A stretch of 40,906 nt of DNA from contig LSSI01000057.1 of NCBI GenBank assembly GCA_001595945.1, forward strand, positions 1 to 40,906, in the 5' to 3' direction. Under the pieces are notes generated by a model that ran no database searches, was not told where the DNA came from, and worked only from the letters and a program-made list of their open reading frames with translations. The translations under genes were made by a program, and so were the position numbers. Below, piece after piece: positions 15,053 to 22,599 of the stretch (positions within the stretch are counted from its first letter, which is position 1; every line of letters begins with the position of its first letter). The stretch is from Thermoplasmatales archaeon SM1-50 (GTDB lineage: Archaea > Thermoplasmatota > E2 > DHVEG-1).

Positions 15053-16507
15053 TCACGACCGGAGATTTCGCAGGATAGTAAAAAGAGAACCGACATTACC
15101 AACTGTATTTGTCCGTCGTTGGAACATTCGAGATAAAAACGCTTGTCCGAACCCTATCTTTTCCATATGAATATTCCCAATAAAGGTAAACGACCCATAT
15201 GCAAATCTATGGAAAAGACCAACCCGAGACATTGACAATGGTCCGATTATAAAACCACCCTTACATTGCTTGAAATTAAGGACACCGCGTTGTGTCTTGA
15301 ACGGACCAACAGTCCGATAACGTGCTCGGATTGCGTAAAATGATACGCTGAACCGAGATTGTTGAAAGTTATAAAAAAGGCCACTAACTGTAGTATGCAG
15401 AATCAATCTTGAACCAAACGCAGCTCCAACTAAAAGCCATGGCAGGATATGGAACCTCCATTTTGTGATGTTGATTTCGTCGGATGCGCTCATGCCTTCA
15501 GTATCATACACCACGACTTTGATGGTTCGTGTAAGTGACATGCCATTGAATTGGATAATTGGTCTCCAATACCATTCATAGGGTGTTTCATTAACCTGAC
15601 CAAGTAATTTTCCGTCTGCGTAGAACTCTACCCTCTCAATGCTGCTATCTGAGATTACCTCTGCAGTAATTGTGATCGGTCCATAGACAATGGTATTTCT
15701 ACCTAAATCAAAGCGCTCAACATCATTAAAGTAGAATTTGTTTTCCAATGGTTTGGAGATGGTAACGGACAATTCTGTTTCTTGTTTTGTAGTAAAGACC
15801 CAAAGAGGCCCTTCAGTTGACGCGTTATGATTATCCCAGGCGACAATACGCCAATAATACATGGTGTTATAGTCGAGTAGCTCGATAGGTTGATAGCTTG
15901 TGTTTGTTTGATTATTTTTTACTAGTGCTGGATCACTTGTGTTCCCAAAATAAACATCATAGTGGACTGTATCTTCTTCATCAGGATCACCACCATCCCA
16001 GCTAAGTATGACATCAATCGCAATTCCTGTAGACCCGTTTGATGGTGATTCATTATTTGGCATATTTGGTGGGCTATTTATTTTCTCTACTGTTGTAAAC
16101 TCCCATTCTGGTCCCTCAGATGATAAGCTTTGATTATCCCAGGCGATGATCTTCCAATAATAGTGAGTGCTATAATTCATAGTTCCTGGGTTATAACTTG
16201 TGTTTGTGTGATTTGATGCAACCAGTTCCGGGGGGCTTTCTGTCCCGAAATACACGTCAAAGACGACTGGGTCACCATCGGGATCCTCACAAATCCAGCT
16301 GAGGTTTGCTGAGATAGAGACGTTCATCGACCCGTTTATAGGATTCGGCTCGCTAGGGATGTCTGGGGGGTTGTTTTCGATTGGCTCTGCACCAATTCGT
16401 GGTGCAAATGAGATAGTGAAGGTTGAGACCACCAAGGCAAAAGTAAGAATGTAGACGGTGCTCAAACGTACTAAGGAATTTTTCATTTTTCTATTATTCA
16501 TGCTCAT
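15053..16507 (-). CDS. Secreted surface protein with two FnIII-like domains and an Ig-like domain
   Basis: The 484-residue product has a signal peptide (about 10-38). Two similar FnIII-like domains follow (about 45-140 and 145-240), both with NPPD/NSPP, G(S)M/TG, W.GGDPD or W.CEDPDGD, VDVYFG and HYYWKIIAWDN or MYYWRIVAWDN. A bacterial Ig-like segment (about 245-350) contains SSIERVEFYADGKLLG, typical of modules that bind surfaces or carbohydrate. The last 130 residues (from FHILPWLLVGAAFGSRL) are basic, beta-rich and unidentified. It does not end in the FPxxFP tag, although the last residues (SLFTILRNLRS) recall it faintly. ATG 16507 has a GGAGGA site upstream. Confidence 0.75.
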   Translation of the reverse strand: MSMNNRKMKNSLVRLSTVYILTFALVVSTFTISFAPRIGAEPIENNPPDIPSEPNPINGSMNVSISANLSWICEDPDGDPVVFDVYFGTESPPELVASNHTNTSYNPGTMNYSTHYYWKIIAWDNQSLSSEGPEWEFTTVEKINSPPNMPNNESPSNGSTGIAIDVILSWDGGDPDEEDTVHYDVYFGNTSDPALVKNNQTNTSYQPIELLDYNTMYYWRIVAWDNHNASTEGPLWVFTTKQETELSVTISKPLENKFYFNDVERFDLGRNTIVYGPITITAEVISDSSIERVEFYADGKLLGQVNETPYEWYWRPIIQFNGMSLTRTIKVVVYDTEGMSASDEINITKWRFHILPWLLVGAAFGSRLILHTTVSGLFYNFQQSRFSVSFYAIRARYRTVGPFKTQRGVLNFKQCKGGFIIGPLSMSRVGLFHRFAYGSFTFIGNIHMEKIGFGQAFLSRMFQRRTNTVGNVGSLFTILRNLRS

Positions 16508-16682
16508 AATTTTTCCTCCAATATTTATTTTCGATGATTTTCATTATACTTGTGATATATATATAAATTTCTACAAAAAATTATAAGGAGAATCATTAGG
16601 AGCGGAAAAAAAAGCATAAGAAATACGAATAACTAGCTATAATTTTAGAACCCTTAAAAAAACAAAAAAATAACGCTATAAA

Positions 16683-17190
16683 ATGCGTATAAAACTTGCT
16701 GTAGAACTAATTATTTTTGTTTTATCAATTATTACCTTTTTTCTTCTCCTTCGACGACCATACCAATATCTTCACCCTGGTATTCGAAACATTTGTAAAG
16801 AAAATCTGAACAAAAAACATTTCACGCTTGGACAGACCCTTGAGAAAATGCCACTGGGCAATATCCCATATAAACTAGATCTTTGTATCACTATTGTGAC
16901 ATTTAAACTCTAGTGCATCATAGATGATATCGATATTTTCCTTAACAACATGCTTGAAGCATCAACTATGAACACATTTTACCTACAAAATCTCTTCCAT
17001 ATTTACAACAGACCCCCCTAATATAATAACATCTCCTTAACGGTCGCCTACGACCCAATAGATGCAGAAGCATCTAAAGCAAACTTTTACTTGGATACTA
17101 GCCACAACTATTGGTATAAACCTAGGCGTAACCATTCCTTAAATAGTTACACTTCTAGGCATAATAGATAAATATACTATTCAACAAAGA
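16683..17190 (+). pseudogene. Decayed membrane-protein gene (possibly DUF3592-like)
   Basis: An open frame from 16683 encodes a hydrophobic N-terminus (MRIKLAVELIIFVLSIITFF) and ends at 16911-16913. After stops, one frame near 17039-17098 reads TVAYDPIDAEASKANF, and the +1-shifted frame continues as a membrane segment TWILATTIGINLGVTIP before another stop. The order Y-P-x-x-P/A..A then a membrane helix recalls DUF3592-type proteins. Several stops and a frameshift make this a relic rather than a working gene; the family assignment is tentative. The rest of 16508-17349 is AT-rich with no other gene seen. Confidence 0.4.
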
Positions 17191-17349
17191 CATAAAAATC
17201 ACCTTCATTGAATTAGTCAAACAAAAGCTTCACACCACTCCTTTTACACTACTGACCTGCTTGGACGCATTTGCAGCGGAGTTTCTTTTTTTTCTAAAAA
17301 AACTACAACCTAAAACCATATACCACAGGACAATATTACAAACCCCAAC

Positions 17350-19161
17350 ATGGATTCACTAATAAAAGTAAACAACCTAAGTAAAACCATCGCAGGAAAA
17401 CCACTCCTCGAAAATACCAGTTTTGAGATATACCAAGAAAACTGTATAGGGCTACTTGGACCAAATGGCTGCGGGAAAACAACACTTTTCAAAATCCTCC
17501 TTGGAAAGGAACGACCAACAAGCGGGGATGTACAAAAAAACGATCAACTACAGATTCGCTGCCTCGAACAAGAACCGATACATTATGCCGATATAACTGT
17601 CTGCGATTTCTTCGAGCGAACCGCTCATACAGAAACCACACAACATCAACTTCGGACATTAGAGCAACAACTTAAAGACCCACTTATCTATGAAACAGTA
17701 CGTTATCAAGAGATACTCGATGAAATAAAAACACTAAAAATGCATTCAAGTAAAACAAGTGGCACTGCACAACTTCAAGCAGCACAACCGCTTCTTAAAG
17801 AACTTGGACTTATGCAGATAAGCATGGATCTAGAACTTCACCAACTTTCAGGCGGCGAACGTCAAAAAATCGCACTTGCCGCGGTTCTTGCCCAACCACA
17901 AAAATGCGACCTGATGCTTCTTGACGAGCCAACGAACCATCTTGATATTGAAACTATCGAATGGCTTGAGCAAAAAATTGCAGATCTCCCTTGTGCAGTA
18001 ATCATCATTTCCCATGACCGATACCTACTTGGTGATTTGATTGACCGAGTCTTTGAATTCCAAGGGACATATCTCTGGATCTATAATGCAACTTATGAGA
18101 TATACAAAGAACAAAAAAAAATACGGGAGCATATAAAAAAACAGGAATACCAGAAAGCATCTATCGAAATGAAACGACAACTGGCGACCATTAAAAAAAT
18201 TACAAGAAAAAACCGCTTTAATACACAGATAAACACCCGCATGAAACAGCTAGAAAAGCTCAAACGTATAGAAAATCCTGTATTGAAAAACTATCTTTTT
18301 AGATTTCACTTCAACACCGCATTCAAATCAGGAAAGAACATCGCAGATGGAAGCGGCCTTTCAAAAAAATTTGGGGAAAAACAATTGCTTTCAAACATCA
18401 ATTTTGAGATTCTTGCAGGACAAAAAATCGGTCTTATCGGACCAAACGGCTGCGGAAAAACAACCTTCCTAAAAATGTTCACAAAGGAAGAAACACCAAC
18501 TGAAGGGAAACTTTCTATTAGTCAGGGTGTGAGAACAGGATACTTTGACCAAGGCCACCTTTCACTACACCTTGAAAACACTCTGCTTGAAGAAGTCCTT
18601 CGTGGTCATATAGACCTCCGAGAGGAGGATGCAAAGGCACTTCTAGGTCAGTTTCATTTTAAAGGCACAACCGTTGACAAAAAAGTTAGGTTTCTCTCAG
18701 GTGGTGAACGAGCACGTCTCGCTTTTCTCAGACTTATTATGGAACCCTATAATTTTTTACTGCTTGATGAACCAACAAACCATATGGATATTGAATCGAG
18801 AACTGCGATTGAAACCGCACTTAATACTTATGATGGGACAGTCATCGTCGTCTCGCATGACCGTAAGTTTCTTGATACAGTAACAGACACTATTTTTTTC
18901 ATTACTGATGCTGATATAAAAATTTTTACCGGAAATTATTCGATGTTCCGTATACAACGACAAAAAGAATTAACAGAATATACGGATAAGGATCTTGCGT
19001 ATCTATCCACCTCCAGATTGACAAAATACAAGGTAATGAAAGGATTCACCATTTGGACAACTAAGAAAAAGCATGTTATCGGTGAGGAGATTTACATCGG
19101 CGACCATAACCGCAGTTTGTATGAATGGGCGATAAAAGGTGGATTACTCAAAAGAATCTAA
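17350..19161 (+). CDS. ABC-F family ATPase with C-terminal extension
   Basis: The 603-residue product has two ABC domains and no membrane segments. Domain 1: Walker A GPNGCGKTT (37-45), signature LSGGERQ (from 166), Walker B MLLDEPTNHLD (about 190-200). A basic linker helix pair follows (about 250-320). Domain 2: Walker A GPNGCGKTT (364-372), signature LSGGERARLA (about 449), LLLDEPTNHMD. These mark ABC-F proteins, which in bacteria act on the ribosome to rescue stalled translation or protect from antibiotics. The last 50 residues (from KYKVMKGFTIWTTKKKHVIGE) form an extension after the second domain that I do not recognise. The ATG at 17350 follows a short A-rich leader without a clear ribosome site. 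Confidence 0.88.
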   Translation: MDSLIKVNNLSKTIAGKPLLENTSFEIYQENCIGLLGPNGCGKTTLFKILLGKERPTSGDVQKNDQLQIRCLEQEPIHYADITVCDFFERTAHTETTQHQLRTLEQQLKDPLIYETVRYQEILDEIKTLKMHSSKTSGTAQLQAAQPLLKELGLMQISMDLELHQLSGGERQKIALAAVLAQPQKCDLMLLDEPTNHLDIETIEWLEQKIADLPCAVIIISHDRYLLGDLIDRVFEFQGTYLWIYNATYEIYKEQKKIREHIKKQEYQKASIEMKRQLATIKKITRKNRFNTQINTRMKQLEKLKRIENPVLKNYLFRFHFNTAFKSGKNIADGSGLSKKFGEKQLLSNINFEILAGQKIGLIGPNGCGKTTFLKMFTKEETPTEGKLSISQGVRTGYFDQGHLSLHLENTLLEEVLRGHIDLREEDAKALLGQFHFKGTTVDKKVRFLSGGERARLAFLRLIMEPYNFLLLDEPTNHMDIESRTAIETALNTYDGTVIVVSHDRKFLDTVTDTIFFITDADIKIFTGNYSMFRIQRQKELTEYTDKDLAYLSTSRLTKYKVMKGFTIWTTKKKHVIGEEIYIGDHNRSLYEWAIKGGLLKRI

Positions 19162-19334
19162 TAAATATTTTAAAAAATATCATTTGAAAAATACACACAT
19201 CATTTATCAACATTTATTGTTTAAAGATATATTCACCATTATATATAAAATTTTAAAATGATATAATGATGGATTATACGATGATACGATAAAGGAAATA
19301 GAAAACAGATATAGACTCAAAAATTATAAAAGAG

Positions 19335-19487
19335 ATGGACAGATGGGAAAACCACTTTATTTCGAATGTAACCACTGTAAGCATCGTTGCCATATCTACA
19401 ATGGGATACGTTCTCATATCAACAATAAACATAATACGTAACAAGAGCAACCCCATAGAAACAATGAAATCTTACTTAAAAAATTAA
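19335..19487 (+). CDS. Possible small single-helix membrane protein
   Basis: A 50-residue frame from ATG 19335 begins MDRWENHFISN, has one plausible membrane helix (VTTVSIVAISTMGYVLISTI) and ends in a basic tail. Charge placement is sensible for a small membrane protein, and a TATA-like ATTATATATAAAA lies upstream near 19238-19250, though about 90 bp away. No family is recognised. It may be a chance frame. Confidence 0.35.
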   Translation: MDRWENHFISNVTTVSIVAISTMGYVLISTINIIRNKSNPIETMKSYLKN

Positions 19488-19770
19488 TTAAATATCTTTT
19501 TTTACAATAAGAACAGAAATCATTTGGATTTCAATACTCATCATCCTCACCACATCGTATTAATTCTAATTATTTATTATCATCCTCTCCTTTATTCTTG
19601 TATGACGATTCCAAAACCATATTCTTTGCTTTACGTCCTTCCTCCACAATATCTTCATCCTTATTTTATAAAAAATTTTTTTTGAAAAGATATATTTAAT
19701 AAAGAACAGATAGTTTCAAGAAAATAATGAACACACGAAGAATCCTAAGGCTCAACAAAAGGGAGTATGT
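19488..19770. other. AT-rich intergenic region before radical SAM gene
   Basis: Together with 19162-19334 this is a 600-bp gap holding only the possible small membrane protein. It contains T-rich runs (19497-19505, 19673-19683), a TATA-like AGATATATTTAATAA at about 19688-19702 that suits the radical SAM gene, and no other credible frame. Confidence 0.45.
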
Positions 19771-21168
19771 ATGAGGTTTTTATTGATTTATCCTCCAACA
19801 GAGCCTTATTTCATACAAAAAACCAAAGCCAGGTCGTTCTATGGACTATCCCCTCCTCTAAGTTTACTCTATATCGCAAAAATTCTTGAAAATAATGGAG
19901 ATGCAGTCACCATCCTTGATTATTCAACAAAAATTTTTAATGAACAAACATTTTTCAAGATGATTGACGTAGCTGATGCAATTGGGATGACAATAATAAG
20001 CCCTTCACTTAATGAAGTAAAGAAAATAATTGAATTGATTAAACGTCATTCACCTGATATACCCATCATCATTGGCGGACCACATTGCACACTTCGTCCA
20101 AAGGAAACATTAGAAGAAACAGGTGCTCAGATTAGTGTTCAAGGAGATGGAGAGGTAGTGATACAGGACATCACAAAGGCACTCAAAGGAGAAAAGGCAC
20201 TTACTGATATACACGGAATCACTTTTCAAACACCACAGGGAATCAAGTGCAATCCTCTAGCCCCAATCATCTCGAATCTCGATACCATCCCATTTCCTGC
20301 TCGCCATCTCCTTAAACACTCTATTTATGGACGAGAATACAACCCTTTACTAAAAGCAGGTGAATTCACCGCAGTTATTACTAGCCGAGGCTGTCCCTAT
20401 CATTGTCGTTTTTGCTCCCGTAGTTCGATCACCATGCAACAATACCGTATACGTTCAAATGATAACATCATCGCTGAACTTAATGAAATTAAGGAACAAG
20501 GATATCGCCATGTGGCATTCGTAGATGATTGTTTCCCAATATATAAAAAACAAACTATTAAATTATTTGAGACATTAAAAAACGAAGGTCTTGATTTGAA
20601 CTACTCAGTAACAGCAACACGAGTGGACATGGCTGATCAAGAATTGTATAAAAAAATGAGGAGGGCTGGTGTCACACATCTCCAATTTGGTTTGGAATCT
20701 GGCAACCAAGATGTCTTAGATTTTTACGATAAAAAAACAACTATAAAAATGATACAAAGGGCGGTCCATCTGAGTCATGAAACTGGTTTTTTTACTATTG
20801 GTTCATTTATTTTTGGTGCACCATTTGAAACAAAAGAACAATTCCAACAGACTTTATCGTTTGCTAAATCTCTCCCCCTTGATTCAGTATCGTTTCTCCC
20901 ATTACGCTATATGGTAGGCTCTGACCTTTGGAACGAAGCAGTAGCTGAAGAGAAAATTACTGAAAAAGAGTATATTGTTTTGGCTGATAAACAACGAGAG
21001 CTTGGACAGTATTCAGCGGAAGAGCTACTAAAGTTTTGTATGAACGCACAGTACTCATTTTATGCACGACCAACCTTTTTTATCCATCTTTTAAAAAAAT
21101 CACTACATAATAACGATATGAGCTTTATGAAATCCTTTTTATCCACTGTTTTTTCTACGATGAAATGA
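19771..21168 (+). CDS. B12-binding-domain radical SAM protein
   Basis: The 465-residue product has an N-terminal Rossmann-like cobalamin-binding region (about 1-150: LIYPPTEPY, GLSPPLSLLYIAKILE, IIIGGPHCTLRP, GDGE) and a radical SAM barrel with SRGCPYHCRFC (Cys 208, 212 and 215, binding the 4Fe-4S cluster). Later motifs FVDDCF, RVDMAD, LQFGLESGNQDVLDFYDK and GSFIFGAPFETKEQ are typical of the B12-dependent group. Such enzymes often methylate or rearrange lipids, antibiotics or cofactors in anaerobes; the substrate here is unknown. An AAGGGAG site lies ahead of ATG 19771. A T-run (21169-21178) follows the stop. Confidence 0.87.
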   Translation: MRFLLIYPPTEPYFIQKTKARSFYGLSPPLSLLYIAKILENNGDAVTILDYSTKIFNEQTFFKMIDVADAIGMTIISPSLNEVKKIIELIKRHSPDIPIIIGGPHCTLRPKETLEETGAQISVQGDGEVVIQDITKALKGEKALTDIHGITFQTPQGIKCNPLAPIISNLDTIPFPARHLLKHSIYGREYNPLLKAGEFTAVITSRGCPYHCRFCSRSSITMQQYRIRSNDNIIAELNEIKEQGYRHVAFVDDCFPIYKKQTIKLFETLKNEGLDLNYSVTATRVDMADQELYKKMRRAGVTHLQFGLESGNQDVLDFYDKKTTIKMIQRAVHLSHETGFFTIGSFIFGAPFETKEQFQQTLSFAKSLPLDSVSFLPLRYMVGSDLWNEAVAEEKITEKEYIVLADKQRELGQYSAEELLKFCMNAQYSFYARPTFFIHLLKKSLHNNDMSFMKSFLSTVFSTMK

Positions 21169-21239
21169 TTTTTTTTTTATTAACATTCGTAGCTTTTTTC
21201 GAAATATTAAAACAATCTTAATTATTCTCATATTTTATT

Positions 21240-21683
21240 ATGAAAATACGATTCGCACAACAAAATGATGCACACGTTATTGCAACTCAGAATATGGCTC
21301 TTGCGAAAGAATCTGAAAATATTATCCTAGATCCCGATATTGTTCTTGCAGGGGTACACTCTGTTTTAGCCGATATTAATAAAGGTTTTTATCTTGTTGT
21401 TGAAAATAATAATAAGATTATTGGACAACTGATGATTACAACTGAGTGGAGTGACTGGAGAAATAAACCGATTTGGTGGGTCCAAAGTGTATATGTGCAG
21501 AAAAATTGGCGTAAGAAAGGGGTATTTACGAAAATGCTTATGAAACTCCGGCAATATGCTAAGAACCAGAATGTTGCGTTCCTTCGGCTCTATGTTTGTC
21601 AGAGTAACCATTCTGCTCTTCAGGTATATAAAAAAGTTGGATGGAATCAAGAGCCATATGAAATGTATCAAATCACGGTCTAG
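21240..21683 (+). CDS. GNAT-family N-acetyltransferase
   Basis: The 147-residue product has the GNAT order: MKIRFAQQNDAHVIATQNMAL (N-terminal strand and helix), IGQLMITTEWSDWRN (strands 3-4), WWVQSVYVQKNWRKKGVFTKML (motif A, the acetyl-CoA pyrophosphate loop, here R-K-K-G-V-F) and FLRLYVCQSNHSALQVYKKVGW (motif B). It ends in a short strand. It would transfer an acetyl group from acetyl-CoA to an amine in the cytoplasm; the acceptor is not predictable. Confidence 0.85.
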   Translation: MKIRFAQQNDAHVIATQNMALAKESENIILDPDIVLAGVHSVLADINKGFYLVVENNNKIIGQLMITTEWSDWRNKPIWWVQSVYVQKNWRKKGVFTKMLMKLRQYAKNQNVAFLRLYVCQSNHSALQVYKKVGWNQEPYEMYQITV

Positions 21684-22058
21684 ATATGTTTCTTTTTCTG
21701 CAAAAACTCTAAGAACCCATTAATTAGTCGAAGAACCCATAATAGTCATCTATTGTTGTTAGTCATTTCTGTAGAGTTATTAATGGAAATCAAAATAGAT
21801 TATTTAAAATAAATAATGATAAATATTTTTAATTTACTGAAAAGAAACCAGCCATAGGAAAAAATCATTTTTTATTAATAAATTAAAGATAAAAAAAGTC
21901 AATTAAAATAAAAATAAATTTATTTAACAATAATACACTACAAAGATGGTATAAATGGTAATTTTAATTAAATTGCTTGATGAGCTTATATAACACGCAT
22001 AACACGAACTAACTTGTATCACACAAAGTTTATTAACAATCGTTAATTATACATAATT

Positions 22059-22118
22059 GGCTCCGGAGAAAAATTATTTTCATTCATTTTTACACTTTTC
22101 CTCCCTTGCTTCGGAGCC
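22059..22118. repeat. Inverted repeat with 10-bp stem and 40-base spacer
   Basis: GGCTCCGGAG (22059-22068) pairs fully (two G-U pairs) with CTTCGGAGCC (22109-22118). The enclosed bases include CTTTTCCTCCCTT, complementary to purine-rich ribosome sites. A TATA-like box about 70 bp upstream and a T8 run downstream (22128-22136) could define a small RNA gene. Confidence 0.45.
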
Positions 22119-22426
22119 TTACATTTGCTTTTTTTTCAAATGTTTATCAATGTAGGAAGGATTCGAATAAATTGGTTCTAGAGTGGTAATTTCTCATTGT
22201 ATTATCACAATAAGGTAGTGTCAGGTTGGGATTTTAAAAATTATTGAAAAACCACCGGTAGTGTCCCGGAGTTTTTCTATGTTGCCAAATCGGATTATGG
22301 TTGACCAATTTTTTAATAGAGATGATTCTCCAAAGCAATAAGAAAATTAAATTTTCCTTCGTTTAAATTTGAATATTCAATGTGCAACATTTTTATTATT
22401 TCAGATTGTCGTTTTGTCAACATATG

Positions 22427-22435
22427 TTTATATAG
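22427..22435 (+). promoter_or_regulatory. TATA-like box of structured RNA candidate
   Basis: TTTATATAG ends about 21-24 bp before the first base-paired C of the RNA at 22459, the usual archaeal distance from TATA box to transcription start. Confidence 0.55.
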
Positions 22436-22455
22436 AATGAATGATAAAAAATATC

Positions 22456-22554
22456 ATGCCTAGGGGTGGTCAGGCAGCATTTGGTGTTGACCTGGCTGTC
22501 TTTATGGGAGCCGCGTGGTATTTGGTACCCCGTCGGGCTCTCCTCTGGGTTTTT
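22456..22554 (+). ncRNA. Candidate structured non-coding RNA, about 100 nt
   Basis: A sharply GC-rich block in an AT-rich region can fold into a closed two-hairpin RNA. The closing stem pairs CCTAGGGG (22459-22466) with CCTCTGGG (22542-22549). Hairpin 1 (22468-22500) has two exclusive pairings, GGTCA with TGACC (22468-22472/22488-22492) or GGCAGC with GCTGTC (22473-22478/22495-22500). Hairpin 2 pairs GGGAGCC (22506-22512) with GGGCTCTC (22535-22542) and GGTA with TACC (22517-22520/22526-22529). Both loops show ATTTGGT (22479-22485 and 22520-22526). It is framed by a well-placed TATA-like box and a T5 run at 22550-22554. I could not match it to SRP RNA, RNase P, 5S rRNA or tRNA. Confidence 0.65.
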
Positions 22555-22599
22555 CCAAAAAGTATATTTTTTATCAATATCAAATTAGAATAATAAAAA

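Larger units (their letters stand above)
21684..22455. other. Long gene-poor region with structured elements
   Basis: No credible protein frame is seen in this stretch. It contains a TATA-like GCTTATATAAC near 21984-21994, a palindrome TTAACAATCGTTAA (22032-22045), the 10-bp inverted repeat at 22059-22118, a T-tract hairpin at 22121-22143, two direct copies of GGTAGTGTC (22214-22222 and 22257-22265), and the promoter of the RNA candidate at 22426-22436. Confidence 0.5.

Noticed and set aside
15053-15120. Possible fifth FPxxFP tag at the end of the FnIII/Ig-like protein
   Set aside because: The end SLFTILRNLRS recalls the tag but lacks both FP pairs and the final GY, and there is no PKD-like domain before it.
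19343-19441. 32-codon frame with a CxxC and several histidines, like a small zinc finger
   Set aside because: It overlaps the membrane-helix frame at 19335, lacks a ribosome site, and Cys/His spacing does not match a known finger.
22456-22599. The structured RNA as a riboswitch of the C25 peptidase gene
   Set aside because: The T5 run and a further TATA-like box lie between RNA and gene, so an independent RNA is more likely; it cannot be fully excluded.
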